64,000 nt of DNA from Prosapia bicincta (GCA_036971475.1 JBAIZL010000002.1:166959714-167023713); one strand, 5' to 3'; counted from the first letter of the stretch, positions 1 through 11,692 are shown. Program-made: numbers and translations. Notes: generated by a model from the letters alone, not told the origin.

Positions 1-2
1 GT

Positions 3-278
3 GGGGGCTCTGCTCCGGTCGACCGTTATTTCCCCCATACTCGTGGGACGTTAATGGACCAAGTAAGTAAAAGAATTGATTTTGAGACTGCACAGACAGC
101 GGGAGCTAATAAGACGGCAAACAGTGAGTCTGTAGCAGATGTGTGAACGGCAACCTTCACTGGGGCTGCGGGGGCGGCTGTCAAGCTGCCGACTGCAGAA
201 ACCAGTGAAGTGGCTGTAGAGTTGAGCACGCTGTCTAGTCCTGGGGCTGCTCTGCGGACTCAGGCAACTGAGAAGTAA
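3..278 (+). pseudogene. C-terminal end of LINE ORF1 with an in-frame stop
   Basis: Seen: the frame beginning at base 3 is open from the window edge, hits TGA at 144-146 and stays open again to TAA at 276-278. The ORF2 ATG follows at 287, eight bases later, the usual close ORF1/ORF2 spacing of a LINE. The peptide is rich in Ala, Thr, Ser, Glu and Val. No zinc knuckle is visible, so those would lie upstream of the window. The TGA could be a CGA to TGA transition. The assignment to ORF1 rests on position rather than on a recognised domain. An alternative is 5' UTR with a chance open frame, but the fit to the ORF2 start makes ORF1 more likely. Confidence 0.55.
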
Positions 279-286
279 GCAGAACA

Positions 287-1369
287 ATGATCAAGATCCT
301 CCAAGTGAACCTACAGCATAGCAGGGCGGCTAGTGCTGTCGTGTGTAGGATGCTGGATAGGGGAGAGGTGGACTTGGTTCTCATCCAGGAGCCATGGATT
401 TCTGGAGGACGAATATGCGGGCTGGCGACATCTGGAGGTAAGTTGTTGTACGATAAGGACTCCGGTGTTCCCAGGACGTGTATCCTGGTTAGGAGGGGGT
501 TGAGTGCTTTTGTACTAACGGGCTTCTGCTGCAGGGACTTGATAGCAGTGAAGGTGGAGCTGCGGGCGGAGGGGGGGATGAAGAGGCTGAACCTGGCTAC
601 TGCATATCTCCCCAACACAAGAGGGGCTCTACCAACACAAGAGCTGAGGAGGCTGGTCGAGCACTGTGGGGCTGTGGATGAGGAGCTGCTGGTGGGGATG
701 GATGCTAACTCCCATCACACTTCGTGGGGCAGTACAGGTACCAACACTAGAGGTGAGGAACTTTTAGCTTATCTTAGCTCTAAGAATTTACTAGTTTTAA
801 ATCAGGGGGAAGAGCCGACGTTTGTCACTAGGGCTAGACAGGAGGTCCTGGACATTACGGTGGCATCGAACCAGATGGCTAGGTATGTACTAAACTGGCA
901 TGTGTCGGATGAACCATCTTCTTCTGACCACAGACATATTAGGTATGATATCTCCCTAAATCCAGCCATGCTTCGGCCAACCAGCTATTCAAGAAGAACA
1001 GACTGGGACTCCTACAGGAGGGACCTGGGTGTTCGAATTGAGGAGGCTGGATTGGAGTATGGTGGGAGGAGAGAGCTAGAAGACTCTGCCACATTGGTTG
1101 GCGAGGCTATAGTAGAATCCTTTACTGATAACTGCCCTCTTAGTGAGGGGAGAAAAGTAGGGGATCCGTCATGGTGGAACAAGAAGCTAGCCAAACTTCG
1201 GAAGACCACCACGAGACTCTTTAATAGAGCAAAAAAGAACGGGGAGTGGGACCAGTATAGGAAAACACTAACCGAATACAACAGGGCAATTAGAGAAGTA
1301 CGCAGGAAGTCCTGGAAGGAGTTTTGTCAAGAGATTGACAAAACTCGGGAAGGGGGAACGACTGCATAA
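287..1369 (+). pseudogene. LINE ORF2 N-terminus: AP-type endonuclease
   Basis: The family nicks target DNA to prime reverse transcription. Seen: 360 residues starting MIKILQVNLQHSRAAS, with Asn8, the IQEPW Glu at residue 35, YLPN at 107-110, GMDANSHHTSWGS from residue 137, LDIT at 188-191 and the SDH pair at 213-215. All the usual catalytic endonuclease residues are therefore present. The linker that normally precedes the RT (WWN, then LR and LF motifs) follows near residues 300-320. The frame is lost at about 1335-1358 in a G-rich stretch (one-base shift), after which the RT continues in the next frame and overlaps it. The endonuclease could fold as read, but the intact polyprotein cannot be made. 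The start follows the ORF1 stop by eight bases. Confidence 0.85.
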
Positions 1370-2936
1370 AGTGCTCTCCAAGGACCCAGTTAACCCAGTG
1401 GGGATGCTAAGAACCACACTGGGTCATATAACAAAAACTGCAGCGGAAACTGTGGAAGAATTAATCAGAACACATATCCCTTCCAATACTCTGAGGAAAC
1501 GTGGAGGAGCAGACACTGAACCAGTTGCCAAACTCTCCACAAGACGTGGTAAGACGGAGGACGGGGAAGTGGCAAGGAGGATAGTAACTCCACAAAGGGT
1601 AAGATGGGCTATTGGCACATTTAAACCCTACAAATCTCCAGTTCCAGATGGGATCTATCATGTACTGCTGCAACAGGGAATGGATATGCTGGTTCTGGTA
1701 CTTACAAAATTTTACAGGCTAAGCATTGCTCTAGGGCATGTGCCGGCAGCCTGGAAATCTAGTAAGGTGGTTTTTATACCTAAGCCCACCGGTAACCAAT
1801 CGGAAGGGAAAGATTACAGACCTATTACACTCATGTCCTTTGTTCTTAAGGGACTTGAAAAACTGGTTAATAGGCATACTAGGGGGAGTGCTTTGGCCAT
1901 AAAACCACTGCATTGGAACCAGTATGCTTATCAACCGGAGAAATCCTGCGAGGGAGCTCTCCATCAAGTGGTTGGTAGGATTGAGCATATGATCGCTAAG
2001 AAAGGTTGTGCCATAGGTGCCTTCCTCGTCATTGAAGGGGCTTTCAATAACCCCTCAGTGGAGACGATGGTAAGTGGTGCAAGACGTCATGGAGTGGATG
2101 CGACCACTTGTGGTTGGATAAGTTCCGTGTTAACAAACAGAAGCATTTCTGTAGAGGTGGCAGGGGAGGTCAGAAGGGCGGAGACAAGTCTGGGTTGTGC
2201 ACAGGGGGGGGGGGGGGTTCTCTCTCCTCTGTTATGGTGCCTAGTGGTTGTCAAACTTATTGAACTCCTGAATGAACAGTGGTACTTCTGCCTGGGATAT
2301 GTGGACGACATAGTTGTTCTGATCCTGGGCAGATTCCCTGATACAGTCCTTGAGGTAATCAGAAATCCTCTACGACTGATTGAAGAGTGGTGTAATAAGG
2401 AGAACCCTAGGGTAAATCCGAAAAAGACTGCTCTTATTAACTTCACCAGACAGCGAAAAGATCTGACGACCATGATGCCTCGCTTGTTTGGTGAATACCT
2501 TGAGTTTGTGGGGGAGGTAAAGTACCTGGTAGTTACTCTGGACAGGAAACTCACCTGGAACCTACATCTTGAGAGGACAGTTAACAGGGCCAAAAGGGCA
2601 CGGATGACAATGAGACCAATGGTGGGTAAGAAATGGGGACTGAAGCCATCAATGATGCACTGGATGTATCTGAGGGTGATAAGACCTATGATTACCTATT
2701 GTGCTCTGGTTTGGTGGACAAAGGCCAACCAGGCACAGACAAGAGCTCAACTGAGCTCTATCCAGAGATTGGCTTGTCTGTGCACACTGGGAGCGATGTC
2801 AACTACACCTGGTGTAGCTGTGGAAGTAATGCTTAACCTATTGAGCTTGTCTTTAGGGGAGAGGCGAGGCTGGCGGAATGGAGATTACGCAACTCGAACA
2901 ACTGGGCTAACCCCCCAGATGTTTTGGGACATATGA
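1335..2936 (+). pseudogene. LINE ORF2: reverse transcriptase domain, catalytic Asp lost
   Basis: The family copies element RNA into DNA at the nicked target. Seen: 533 residues with the PVPDGI region near 104, VVFIPKP and YRPITLMS near 144-167, motif A FLVIEGAFNN (residues 230-239), motif B CAQGGGGVLSPLLW and motif C YVDD at 322-325 (bases 2298-2309). Motif A normally reads F-L-D; here Val232 (2028-2030, GTC) replaces the metal-binding Asp, consistent with one A-to-T change. Motif B has four glycines where relatives have two, because of a 14-G run at 2204-2217. The thumb region continues to a frame change at 2924-2936, where the RNase H frame takes over. The ATG used here only marks the frame; it is not a real start. 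Confidence 0.85.
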
Positions 2937-3872
2937 GTATCGAGTGTGTGGTCAAAGAACCCGTCTTGGAAATGGGCAGCGACCACATTACTCGAACGTT
3001 TGCACCTGACCAGGCCCACCATACTATGATGGAATGGTCAGGGACATTAACATCGGGAGCTCAGATCTGGTACACAGATGGCTCCAAGATGGACTTCGGC
3101 ACTGGAGCGGGGGTGTATTGTAAAAACCCAAGGGTAAAACTAGTTTTTTCCTTGGGGAGGCATACCTCTGTCTTTCAGGCCGGAATATATGCTATAAATG
3201 CCAGTCTGGGAGAGATAGCGAGAAGGGGGACACACGGGACCCGGATTGCTATTTTCTCCGACAGTCAGGCAGAAATTAAGGCACTAAACGGACATGTGGT
3301 CACCTCGACCATAGTCAGGGAGTGCCTAAATAACCTACAAGCCCTGGCAAGGCACAATCAAATCAAGATAGGTTGGGTGCCAGGGCATAGGGGAATACTT
3401 GAAAATGAAGCCGCAGATGCGCTGGCCAGAGAGGGGTCTTCGACTCCCCTGATTGGACCGGAGCCTGCGGTAGGTATTTCCAAATCCATGGTCAAGATGG
3501 CAGTGCGAAGGTGGATGGCTGAAAGACACTGTGAGCACTGGATCAGGGTTGAAGGGATGAGACACCGTAAGCTAACCCTTAGGAAACCTTTCTTGGGCCT
3601 GCAGAAGAGTCTCATCTATCTGTCTAGGCAGGAACTGAGGATAGCCACAGGTCTACTCACAGGACACGGTGGACTAAGGAAACATCTGCCTAAAATGGAG
3701 ACTGGAGACCGCCACACACATCATTTATAGATGTGAAGCACTTGCCGAGAGGCGCTTCAACCTCTTTGGAGATAGCACAGCTCTGGAAGAGGATGCTGAA
3801 GGTAAAACACTAGTCAGAAAACTCCTAAACCTGGTAAGAGGGATGGGCTATTTGACTAGATCAGGGAGGTAA
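2924..3872 (+). pseudogene. LINE ORF2: RNase H domain and C-terminal Cys/His tail
   Basis: RNase H removes template RNA from the hybrid. Seen: YTDGSK (Asp52), FQAGIYAI (residues 84-91), FSDSQAE (Asp113) and GHRGILENEAADALA (Asp165). Related domains have Glu in FQAE; Gly87 (bases 3182-3184, GGA) replaces it, so one of the four catalytic acids is gone. After KMETGDRHTHHL the frame ends, but the next frame from about 3695 reads ETATHIIYRCEALAERRFN and runs to TAA at 3870-3872. This is the second half of the usual C-terminal Cys/His motif; the first half, with its CxxC, appears to have been deleted at 3690-3705. The truncation and substitution agree with a decayed copy. Confidence 0.85.
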
Positions 3873-3938
3873 GTACAATATACCTTAAGGTAGCAGTGCT
3901 TTGGGCAGTGTAAAACCCGCTCCCAAGTCAAGGAAAAA

Positions 3939-4616
3939 ACACATCTTACAAATAAACTATTACTTCACGTTACATATAAGGAGATACTCTTTAAGCAGAA
4001 TACTTGAAAACGTGCATAACATCGCTCATCTAAGAGTATGCTGAGAACTAAAATATATATATGTACTTGGTCTAGATATTTGCAATACATCAATCAACTA
4101 AGAACTCGGCTGTTCGGAGCTCGGATAATCGAAGCTTAACTATGAGATAAATAATTCGCGAATATAAAAATAAAATAATATGTTGTAGTTATTGTTTAAA
4201 ATTGACATTAATATGTAAAACATTAGTTTAATAATCTAGTTGAATCGTTGTTAAATGTAAGTATAGAAATTTTAATAATAATAAACATTTAAATGAGAAA
4301 ACAATTGATTAGTTTTGACGTAAACAACCAATTATTTAATATCCTAATCAGTGACGAATATTTGTTCCATTCGCTTACTATTATATTCACTTTAAAATAA
4401 TTTAATAATAAACTCTTGCTACACAACTTATTATATACGAAATTCTCTTCTATTCATTAAAACTATACACAGTTGCGAACAATGGATGACTTAGATGACT
4501 TATAATGCTATAATGCTACAGGAGGGCTACTAAATTCAAAGCAAAACTTTTAGGAAAAATTTAATTGCTGTTGGCAGTTAAACTATTTTGGTCAATATAC
4601 ATCATACAAGATCAAA

Positions 4617-4654
<38 letters not shown>

Positions 4655-5076
4655 TTAAACAAGCCTGGAAGTGATATAATGTAAATCACTTAAAAATGTT
4701 AAGATGTGGTACCTAATAAGCAAATAGACTACAGAATCAGACGATACAAACCAAAAGCTGAAGACTCTAAAGCTAATTAGGCTACCCTAGTAACAGCGAG
4801 GCTTAGGGGGCTTCATTCAATTGGGAGTAATTGCCCTAATAACCCAAGGGACGTGAAAGTCAGTTGGACTTAAATCTAAGACATTTATTGCTAAACCCAA
4901 TAATCCTAAAAGTAGAAAAAATACATGGTATCAAATTATGTACCAAATAAGGAAAATATGATTAGGCCTACGCCTTAAGAACTTTAAACTGGACAAAATT
5001 ACATTTTAACTTTTACCTATTATATTCTATGGCCATAAATTTATCATATTTGATCAAATTGACTTTAAACAAAAAA
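3939..5076. other. AT-rich non-genic DNA with a short (AC)n run
   Basis: No convincing coding signal was seen on either strand. A (AC)n microsatellite of about 30 bases lies at 4622-4652. The block at 4990-5070 leads directly into the foldback element. Confidence 0.6.
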
Positions 5077-5364
5077 AGGTCTAGTTCCTCCTGCGCTCTA
5101 TTAAAAAATTGTGCTGTGTACAACCTTAGTATATTTATGAAAAGTACGCTTTCCGTAACTCACAACATCTTTAGCCATGTGTACTAGAAATAAAATCAAA
5201 AAGTCTTGAGCTCAAGAAAGAAAGAGCTCAAGGACCTTTCTTGAGTTTATCGCTAGTACATATGGACAAAGGTGTTAATGAGAGCGTATATACGCTGTTT
5301 TCATAAATGTCCTAAGATTATGCCACGGGCTATTTTATAATAGAGTGCAGGAGGAATAATACCT
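5077..5364. repeat. Foldback (inverted-repeat) element, about 290 bp
   Basis: Seen: the left arm (5077 to about 5210) and the reverse complement of the right arm (about 5225 to 5364) align nearly end to end. Both begin AGGT, then TTCCTCCTGC and CTCTATTA, and share blocks such as CATTTATGAAAA/ATATTTATGAAAA, a GTACTAG block and CTTGAGCTC. The loop is an AAAGAAAG stretch near 5215-5225. The arms differ at many sites, so this is an old hairpin rather than an assembly fold. It carries no ORF. A non-autonomous MITE or foldback transposon is the natural reading. No clear target duplication was recognised. Confidence 0.7.
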
Positions 5365-8300
5365 GAAGACGATACCGTAGCCTGTATAAATAAATAGTTG
5401 TACCTGGCTCGCAAGTCAACCACTTGATTATTAATAATAATCTCTGAGAGAATATACATGATTATTAAGACAAATTTTATTAACTTTATTAGTTAAAAAA
5501 ATTAGTATCTCCCCCAAACTAAAACGTGGAATATAAAAAGAAAGGCTTCATTATGAATTTCAGCATGCTGTGTCTGAATGTCGATCAGCGATTGAACATT
5601 TGTCTCCTGACTGAATCCAGGCCAGACCTGTCACAATACTTAACGTATTTCGTGTTCAATTTCTTAGCAATCAACTCTTAGGAACAAACTCCTAAAGTTT
5701 CTATAAAGACTGAAAAACAAAGATTTCGTTAGAAAAAGAATCACCTCCCTAATCTGGGAGGATTTTTCATTATATGTTATGATAGCTATGGTGGTAGCAT
5801 ATGGTGGTAAATGGTGTATAGAATATTTTTTTATGTTTCAAGTTTGCTATTTATGGATATAATGTATGTAATTAATATATTTACTACTATTTGCTTTTAA
5901 TAGTTTAAATTCTACATAACCTACTTGTTAAATTTTTAATGTGTAATAATTTTCATTACTTATTTATTTTCAATAATCAAGTAAGCTTCTAAATGTTGGA
6001 ATGAACAAGTACAGTAAAAATACAGCAGAGTCTTGACAATTCGAGGTGAATAAGACAGAAACCCCCTCGGATTACCAAAAACTCGGATGACACGGAAAAT
6101 GATACTGAGCTATAGGAAAAATAGAACTTTAAACGAGCCCTAATACAGTACAATTCCTCATACTCAGATCAATGTGCCAACAGCCCGAACCGGAATAATC
6201 AATAGCGGGAATAAAGACAAGGCCCGCTAATCATGAGTGTAGTCATTGTTTCATTGATTTGTTTGCTTCAAGATGGTTAATTTTCTGATAAGTCACGCAC
6301 AATACTAGACATTTGTGCAGGGATATTTCTTGATTGTCATAACTTACAGCGTATATAAAGAGAAATATTTATGGGGTATTTCTGTCATCTTAACATAACT
6401 TATACGGACCTTCAAACATAACAGCGAGCATAAGCGACAACATAACAACATGAAAAACAGAATGGGGAGAAAGAAAAATACCGTATTAATATAATCTAGG
6501 AAGCCCGACTCACTTCATTTCCATGGCGTACTGATATAAATATTTCTTGAGTGTCCAATTAATTTTTTATGGCCATACACATTTTTAAACGCCCCACTCA
6601 TTTCCTTTCAAATAGATAAAATAGGCTCAAATATATGTAAGCTGGAAATAAACAGAAGCTCGATAATAGAGACCCGGATTTTCGAGATTCTATTGTTTTG
6701 ATTTTTAAAAGTTTGTATTAAATTATGCATTATAAAAGTGGTGCATAAGAATCTTACTTACAGTTGTTATTAGCAGTTATTAGTGGTAAGCCTGGTTAAG
6801 TTCTACATTCTTCACAAATTTCGCTTCTTAAAAAGAACGAAAAAACCTCTAACAGGAAGTCGAATCCTGCATCGCTAATGTTATAAAATGTCTTCTCCTT
6901 TTAGTAAAATGAACTGTTTAAATAAGTAGAAATGTTGTGTAGAGTTTACTTACAAAATGTTGACAAATTTAAATACAGGTTTGCCCAAATTTTAAGAATC
7001 ACTATCCTATTGAGTTTATCTTTCTTTGTTACTTTATTCATTTAAATAATAACAGGTGTTTCAGTTTTTTTTCAATTAATATGTAATTGCTCAAGTTAAA
7101 GGTGCAAAATTTTAAATTATTGAAACATAGACGTTAATGGGGTCATAAATGAAAAAACCTAAGAGAAAGTAAATATAAGACAGCGAATATACATTTCTTT
7201 CAGTAACCTATGTGTCTTGTAATTGACAACACTTTTTAGAGAAGGGGAAATGAGTTGACAGGATTTTATGCAATTTTCCAGGTCACAGAGCTATATCGGG
7301 AATAGACTGTGACAATAGGAGTGGTAGAGAATATAACAGAAGATATTATTACTCGGAGAGATTCTAGCAAGATCATCTATTGTCCACAGTTTTATGTAAA
7401 TTAAAGAAATTTTAAAGTTTGAAAAAAAATAATTTAATATGTGCTTGAAATTAGTAGAAAATACAAATTACGTACTACCCAAATAGCGGACAACTAAGTA
7501 GTAACTAGGTAGTAAATTATTCCAAAATATATTTACTACTAAATGTAAAAGTTGAAAAACTTCATTTCTCCTTGTTGGCGAAAATTCTGTTAAGCTGTCT
7601 AGACGGCGACATATAATCTTACATATATAACGTTACCATGTTTCATCTTTATTACAAATTTAAAAGTGAGCAAACATTACTTGTATAGCTTTACAAGGAA
7701 GAATGTTTATACAGCACTTAATGATGAGTGGAACTATAAAACACACAAAAAAACTAGGCATTCCATCATTATAACAGGTGTACAACAATATATGAAAACG
7801 AAAAATAAGCAGTATAAAAGTGATATTGAAAGGAAATATTACCTATTAAAATAGACTCGTTTTAGTCGATAGGAATAGACTGAAGGAAAGGGAATGAAAA
7901 TGAAACAGTCAAAGAATTAATTGAATGAAGTAGCAAATAACAGCAATAGACTAATTGAACAAAGAACACAAATATAGTACAAATGTGGACGCCAAATGAA
8001 TGAATAAGCAAACTAACTTTAAAATAGCCACATCAGGGAATGTAAAGAACAGACTGGATGAAGAAACTCTAGCACAAACATTAAAAAGCTTCGTATTTTA
8101 CGAGAAAAAATATAGAATATAAATTTATAAATGTTATTAAAATTGGCAAAATTAGAATAAAATTTCAATTGCAATATTAAAGTTTGTGTATATTGTGGTA
8201 CCTATAAACTCCTTTCTCATTATATATATATTACTATACATATTTTTTGTGAAACCGAATTCCAGTCTCAAAGATGCATACAAAATTATTTATTAATGTT

Positions 8301-8471
8301 TTTCCTTTACAAAAATAATATGAATCTTGTATTGATTATGGATAATTTAAAAAAATATTCAAGTTTTGTCATAGACTTCTTGTCTTACAGTATATTATGT
8401 AAAGACATTTTTTTAAATCTCTTGCTACAAAGATAGGACAAACTTTTTATTTTACAGTAAATTACGTTGAC
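5365..8471. other. AT-rich stretch without a recognisable gene
   Basis: Read on both strands without finding a domain or a convincing exon. A 62-codon open frame at 7666-7854 is Lys/Tyr-rich, as expected by chance at this base composition. Nothing else stands out. Confidence 0.5.
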
Positions 8472-8483
8472 ATAATTACCAAT

Positions 8484-8958
8484 TTTTAAATAAATAAAAC
8501 CTCTAAACCACAAATAACTTTTATTTAAACCTTATGTACATTTCGATTGCCCAGCAATCATCTTCAGAGGTATTTAAAAAATGCAACTAACTTTATACAA
8601 CATAATTCAAGAAATATATAGGCATAAACCGGTAACTACTTCGCCACGCCCCTTATTTTAAAAAACTAGTACGACCAATCACGTTGCAGTAAATTCCCCA
8701 TCTACAACTTGGTCTGGTCTTCCAACTCTCGTGGTGAAGAGTTACCGTTACAACTATTTAAATTTTACTAAAAAACAATATTATTATTTATTACCAAGAT
8801 TATAACTATCTCCTAATTAATGAATATAACTGAGATTTAGGGATAGGCCCGTTATCACAATTTAGTAAATTATTTTCGTCATATTTGTGAATGTACAAAC
8901 TTTCAAAACTATTCAAAAGACCTTTTGAATGAACAGTTTTCAATGATTTTCTATTTTG
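8484..8958 (-). repeat. Inverted 5' copy of the Penelope-like element 3' part (pLTR plus end of GIY-YIG)
   Basis: Seen: the reverse complement of 8484-8958 matches roughly 11260-11740, including the last third of the GIY-YIG coding region (8820-8940), its stop codon region and the 3' non-coding tail. Mismatches are scattered, and the hairpin that interrupts the hammerhead-like core differs between the copies. Inverted 5' terminal copies are a known trait of Penelope-like elements. The coding fragment inside is not expected to be expressed. Confidence 0.85.
8529..8571 (-). ncRNA. Hammerhead-ribozyme-like motif (inverted pLTR copy)
   Basis: On the minus strand: stem I ACCU, core CUGAAGA, one U, stem II GAUUGC-UGG-GCAAUC (6 bp), GAAA, a minimal stem III UG-UA-CA closing to U, an A at the cleavage position, then AGGU, which pairs perfectly with the opening ACCU. 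Penelope-like elements are known to carry type I hammerheads with a very short stem III. The unpaired U before stem II departs from the canonical core. Activity is an inference. Confidence 0.5.
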
Positions 8959-8968
8959 GTTTTCAATT

Positions 8969-9043
8969 AAAAGTTATTTTTGGTTTAGAGGTTTTATTTA
9001 TTTAAAAATAAACATTACGCCACATTTGCTTCAAACAGTTATA
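8969..9043 (+). repeat. Direct terminal copy of the Penelope-like element (pairs with 11700-11773)
   Basis: Seen: about 75 bases running from AAAGTTATTT through GGTTTAGAGG and AACATTACGCC to the CAGTTATA just before the ATG at 9047. The same bases end the element at 11700-11773 with only about two differences. The 3' end of the element therefore repeats its own start, as in partially tandem Penelope-like insertions. Confidence 0.85.
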
Positions 9044-10909
9044 AATATGACTTCTCGGTCAAGAGAGCATAACAGATTCCAAAAATTAAATTTACAAGGT
9101 AAATTTATATTAGCGGATATAAAATTTCTTAAAAAATGTAAAAGTAAGAATTTGACTGCTAAATTTATTGAAGGAATTAATATAAAAGCTAAAAATTATA
9201 GATCAGAGAAAGATTTACAATTTGCTAAGGAGAAATGGCTAAGTTTAGAAATAAAATACTTTTACGGTAAATTAAATACAGTAGAATTGGAGTTATATAA
9301 TTTACATTTAAAGTTAGCAAATGAAAATAAAGAAGATTGGGACACATTTTGTAAACAAGTTTATGTAGTTAATGAACATTAATATTTGAAAGAATTTGAA
9401 AAATTAGAAAAGAAATTAAGCATGTTGATTAGAACTACATCAGATAAACCTAATAACCAAAATAATAACAATATTTTGGTCAAAAATGAAACAAATAGAA
9501 AATTCACCAAATCGGAAATGGAAATATTAAATAAAGGATTGAAATTTTCACTCCGTAATAATATTGGGAAAGGTATTGAGGAGCTAATAGATAATATTGA
9601 GAGTGATATAAGGTTTTTAAACGAAACAGATAAGAACTACGTCAGGAAAGTTTGTAAGACGAAGATTGCTAAAAATATAAAATTAAAGAAGAATGGAACC
9701 AGAAATAGTCAAGAATTAGAAGTGATCAAAAGTTTAAGAAATCGTAATTGTTATTTTTTTAAAGCGGATAAGGGAAATACTATTGTAATTTTAAATAAAG
9801 AAGATTATGTTAATCGAGTTAATAATTTGTTAAAAGAAGAAATGTTCATGAAATTAAAAAAGAATCCAATAAACAAATTTGTAAAAGAAACGGTAAATAT
9901 TATTAGAAGTTGTAATTTAGTTATTCCAAAAAATGAAATTTATAAATTTAATATTTCAAATGCAGTTATACCTAGGTTATATTGCCTCCCAAAGATACAA
10001 AAGTAAGGTAATTTGATGTGACCAATAGTTTCGGGGATTGACTCACCAACTTATCTTTTGTCAAAATGGTTAAATAAAGTTTTTGGAAATTTTAAATTTA
10101 ATATAGTATCCAGCTCAATAAAAAATACAGGAGAGTTTATAAATAAATTGAAAAATATTGAACTGACAGAAGACGAAATATTTGTATCGTTTGACGTTTG
10201 TACATTATTCCCAAGCATACCAGTTGCTGAAACATTAATTTTGTTAAAATAATTTTTAATTGAAAATAACATAGAGATTAATAAAGTTAACGAATATGTA
10301 AAATTAACTAAATGTTGTATGACTCAGAATTATTTTTCTTTTAACAATGTATTTTACCAACAAAACGATGGTACAGCTATGGGAAATATTTTATCACCGT
10401 TCAAAGCCGAACTTTTTATGAAAAATTTTGAAAAGGAATTAAGAAACTAACTCCCGTATTTTCCTAGAGTATGGATTAGATATGTAGATGATGTTTTCGC
10501 AATTTTTAATACCAAAGTGTTTAACGTAGAACATTTTTTATCATTAATTAACAATGAACATAAAAACATTAAATTTACTTTTGAAATAGAGCATAATAAA
10601 TGTTTACCGTTTCTTGTTGTATTATGTTTTAGAAATAATTATAAAATTGAATTTGATATATATAGGAAACATACAAATAATGAGAGATATATCCCGGTAG
10701 ATTCTAACCATTGCAAATCCCATAAATTAGCAGCTTTTAATACTATGGTTAATAGATTAATTACTATTTCATTGCATAAAAATAGATTTAAATGTGAGTT
10801 GACCAAAATTAAAGAAATCGCTAAATTCAATGGATATGATCCTAAAATAGTAGATAATATATTGAGGAAACAAAAATTAAAAAGTTTGGAAACAATTCTA
10901 CTACCTTAA
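9026..10909 (+). pseudogene. Penelope-like reverse transcriptase, interrupted by stops
   Basis: The RT of this family copies element RNA; it is related to telomerase RT. Seen: one frame stays usable from about 9026 to 10909, broken only by stops, including TAA at 9380, 10004, 10250 and 10448 and a TGA near 10019, with the last TAA at 10907. Reading through, the known order appears: a basic N-terminal region, FFKADKGNTIVILN near 9750-9795, RLYCLPKIQK before 10004, RPIVSGIDSPTYLLSKWLN-like residues (R mutated to stop), motif A SFDVCTLFPSIP at about 10188, FYQQNDGTAMGNILSPF near 10350, and motif C IRYVDD with YVDD at 10481-10492. Catalytic Asp residues are intact in motifs A and C. Only nonsense changes separate it from an open frame, so the loss is fairly recent. 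Confidence 0.88.
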
Positions 10910-11073
10910 TATCAAAAAAAGTAAATATTAAAAATCAATTCATTAGCTTACCATTCGATATGGATTTAACAAAAGGTCTATAAAAAGTTTTTAAACAGGT
11001 AAATTTAAAAATAGCTTACAAAAGCTTAAATAGCTTAAAAAATGTATTAGGTAGCCCAAAAGATAAAATATAG

Positions 11074-11409
11074 ATGATAGATAAATCTGGGATTTATAAA
11101 ATAAATTGTAATTCATGTAGTAAAATTTATATTGGCCAAACAAAAAGGAAAATATTAACCAGATTTAATGAACATATTAGCCATATAAAATTTCAAAGAC
11201 CTGAAAAATCTAGTGTTGCAGAACATATTCTAAACACTAAACACACTTTAGAATTAAATGATCTAAAATTATTGAAAACTGTTAATTCAAAAGGTCTTTT
11301 GAATAGTTTTGAAAATTTGTACATTCACAAATATGACGAAAATAATTTAATAAATTGTGATAAAGGGCCTATCCCTAAATCTCAGTTATATTCAATAATT
11401 AGGAGATAG
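11074..11409 (+). pseudogene. GIY-YIG endonuclease domain of the Penelope-like element
   Basis: This nuclease cuts target DNA for element insertion. Seen: SGIYKINCNSCSKIYIGQT places GIY at 11089-11097 and YIG at 11128-11136, followed by the conserved Arg/His face (TRFNEHISH, with the Arg near residue 31) and SVAEH, then the Asn/Glu region NSFENLYIHKY expected for the metal-binding Glu. A CxxC pair lies between GIY and YIG, as in many Penelope-like proteins. The domain is complete through the TAG at 11407. It lies in another frame than the RT, with a roughly 165-base damaged linker (10910-11073), so the fusion protein cannot be made from this copy. Confidence 0.85.
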
Positions 11410-11643
11410 TTATAACCTTGTTAATAAATAATATTATTGTTTTTCAGTAAAATTGAAATAGTTGTAACGGTAACTCTTCACCACGAGAGGGGGAAGACCG
11501 GACCAAGTTGTAGAGGGGGAATTTACTGCAACGTGATTGGTCGTACTAGTTTTTTAAAATAAGGGGCGTGGCGAAGTAGTTACCGGTTTATGCCTATATA
11601 TTTGTTTTATTATGTTGTGTAAAGTTAGTTGTATTTTTTAAAT

Positions 11644-11692
11644 ACCTCTGAAGATAATATCCTCCGCTGTTCAATCGAAATGTACATAAGGT
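11644..11692 (+). ncRNA. Hammerhead-like motif, degraded stem II (3' pLTR copy)
   Basis: The same ACCU-CUGAAGA and CGAAA-UGUACAUA-AGGU blocks as at 8529-8571, in the direct orientation. The stem II hairpin has been replaced by an unrelated, longer segment (about 24 bases) that pairs poorly. Stem I still pairs perfectly. Confidence 0.4.

Larger units (their letters stand above)
1..3938 (+). mobile_element. Non-LTR retrotransposon (LINE), LOA/I-type, 5' end outside window
   Basis: Seen: an ordered set of LINE parts on one strand, namely the end of an ORF1, an 8-base gap, then an ORF2 with an apurinic-type endonuclease, reverse transcriptase, RNase H and a C-terminal Cys/His-type tail ending at a TAA at 3870-3872, followed by a short 3' UTR and an A-rich stretch near 3930. 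This order, with RNase H after the RT, is known from the LOA and I groups; R1 and jockey elements usually lack RNase H. The GC content is clearly higher than in the AT-rich flanks. ORF2 is cut by at least three frame changes (about 1335-1369, 2924-2936 and 3690-3705) and carries catalytic substitutions, so the copy is dead. The clade call is inferred from domain order and remembered motif style. Confidence 0.85.

Noticed and set aside
1012..2593. Long minus-strand frames opposite the LINE ORF2 (for example 168 codons at 2087-2593)
   Set aside because: They are shadows of the plus-strand endonuclease and RT, which have recognisable motifs.
7666..7854. 62-codon Lys/Tyr-rich frame
   Set aside because: Amino-acid content is what random AT-rich DNA gives, and no motif is present.
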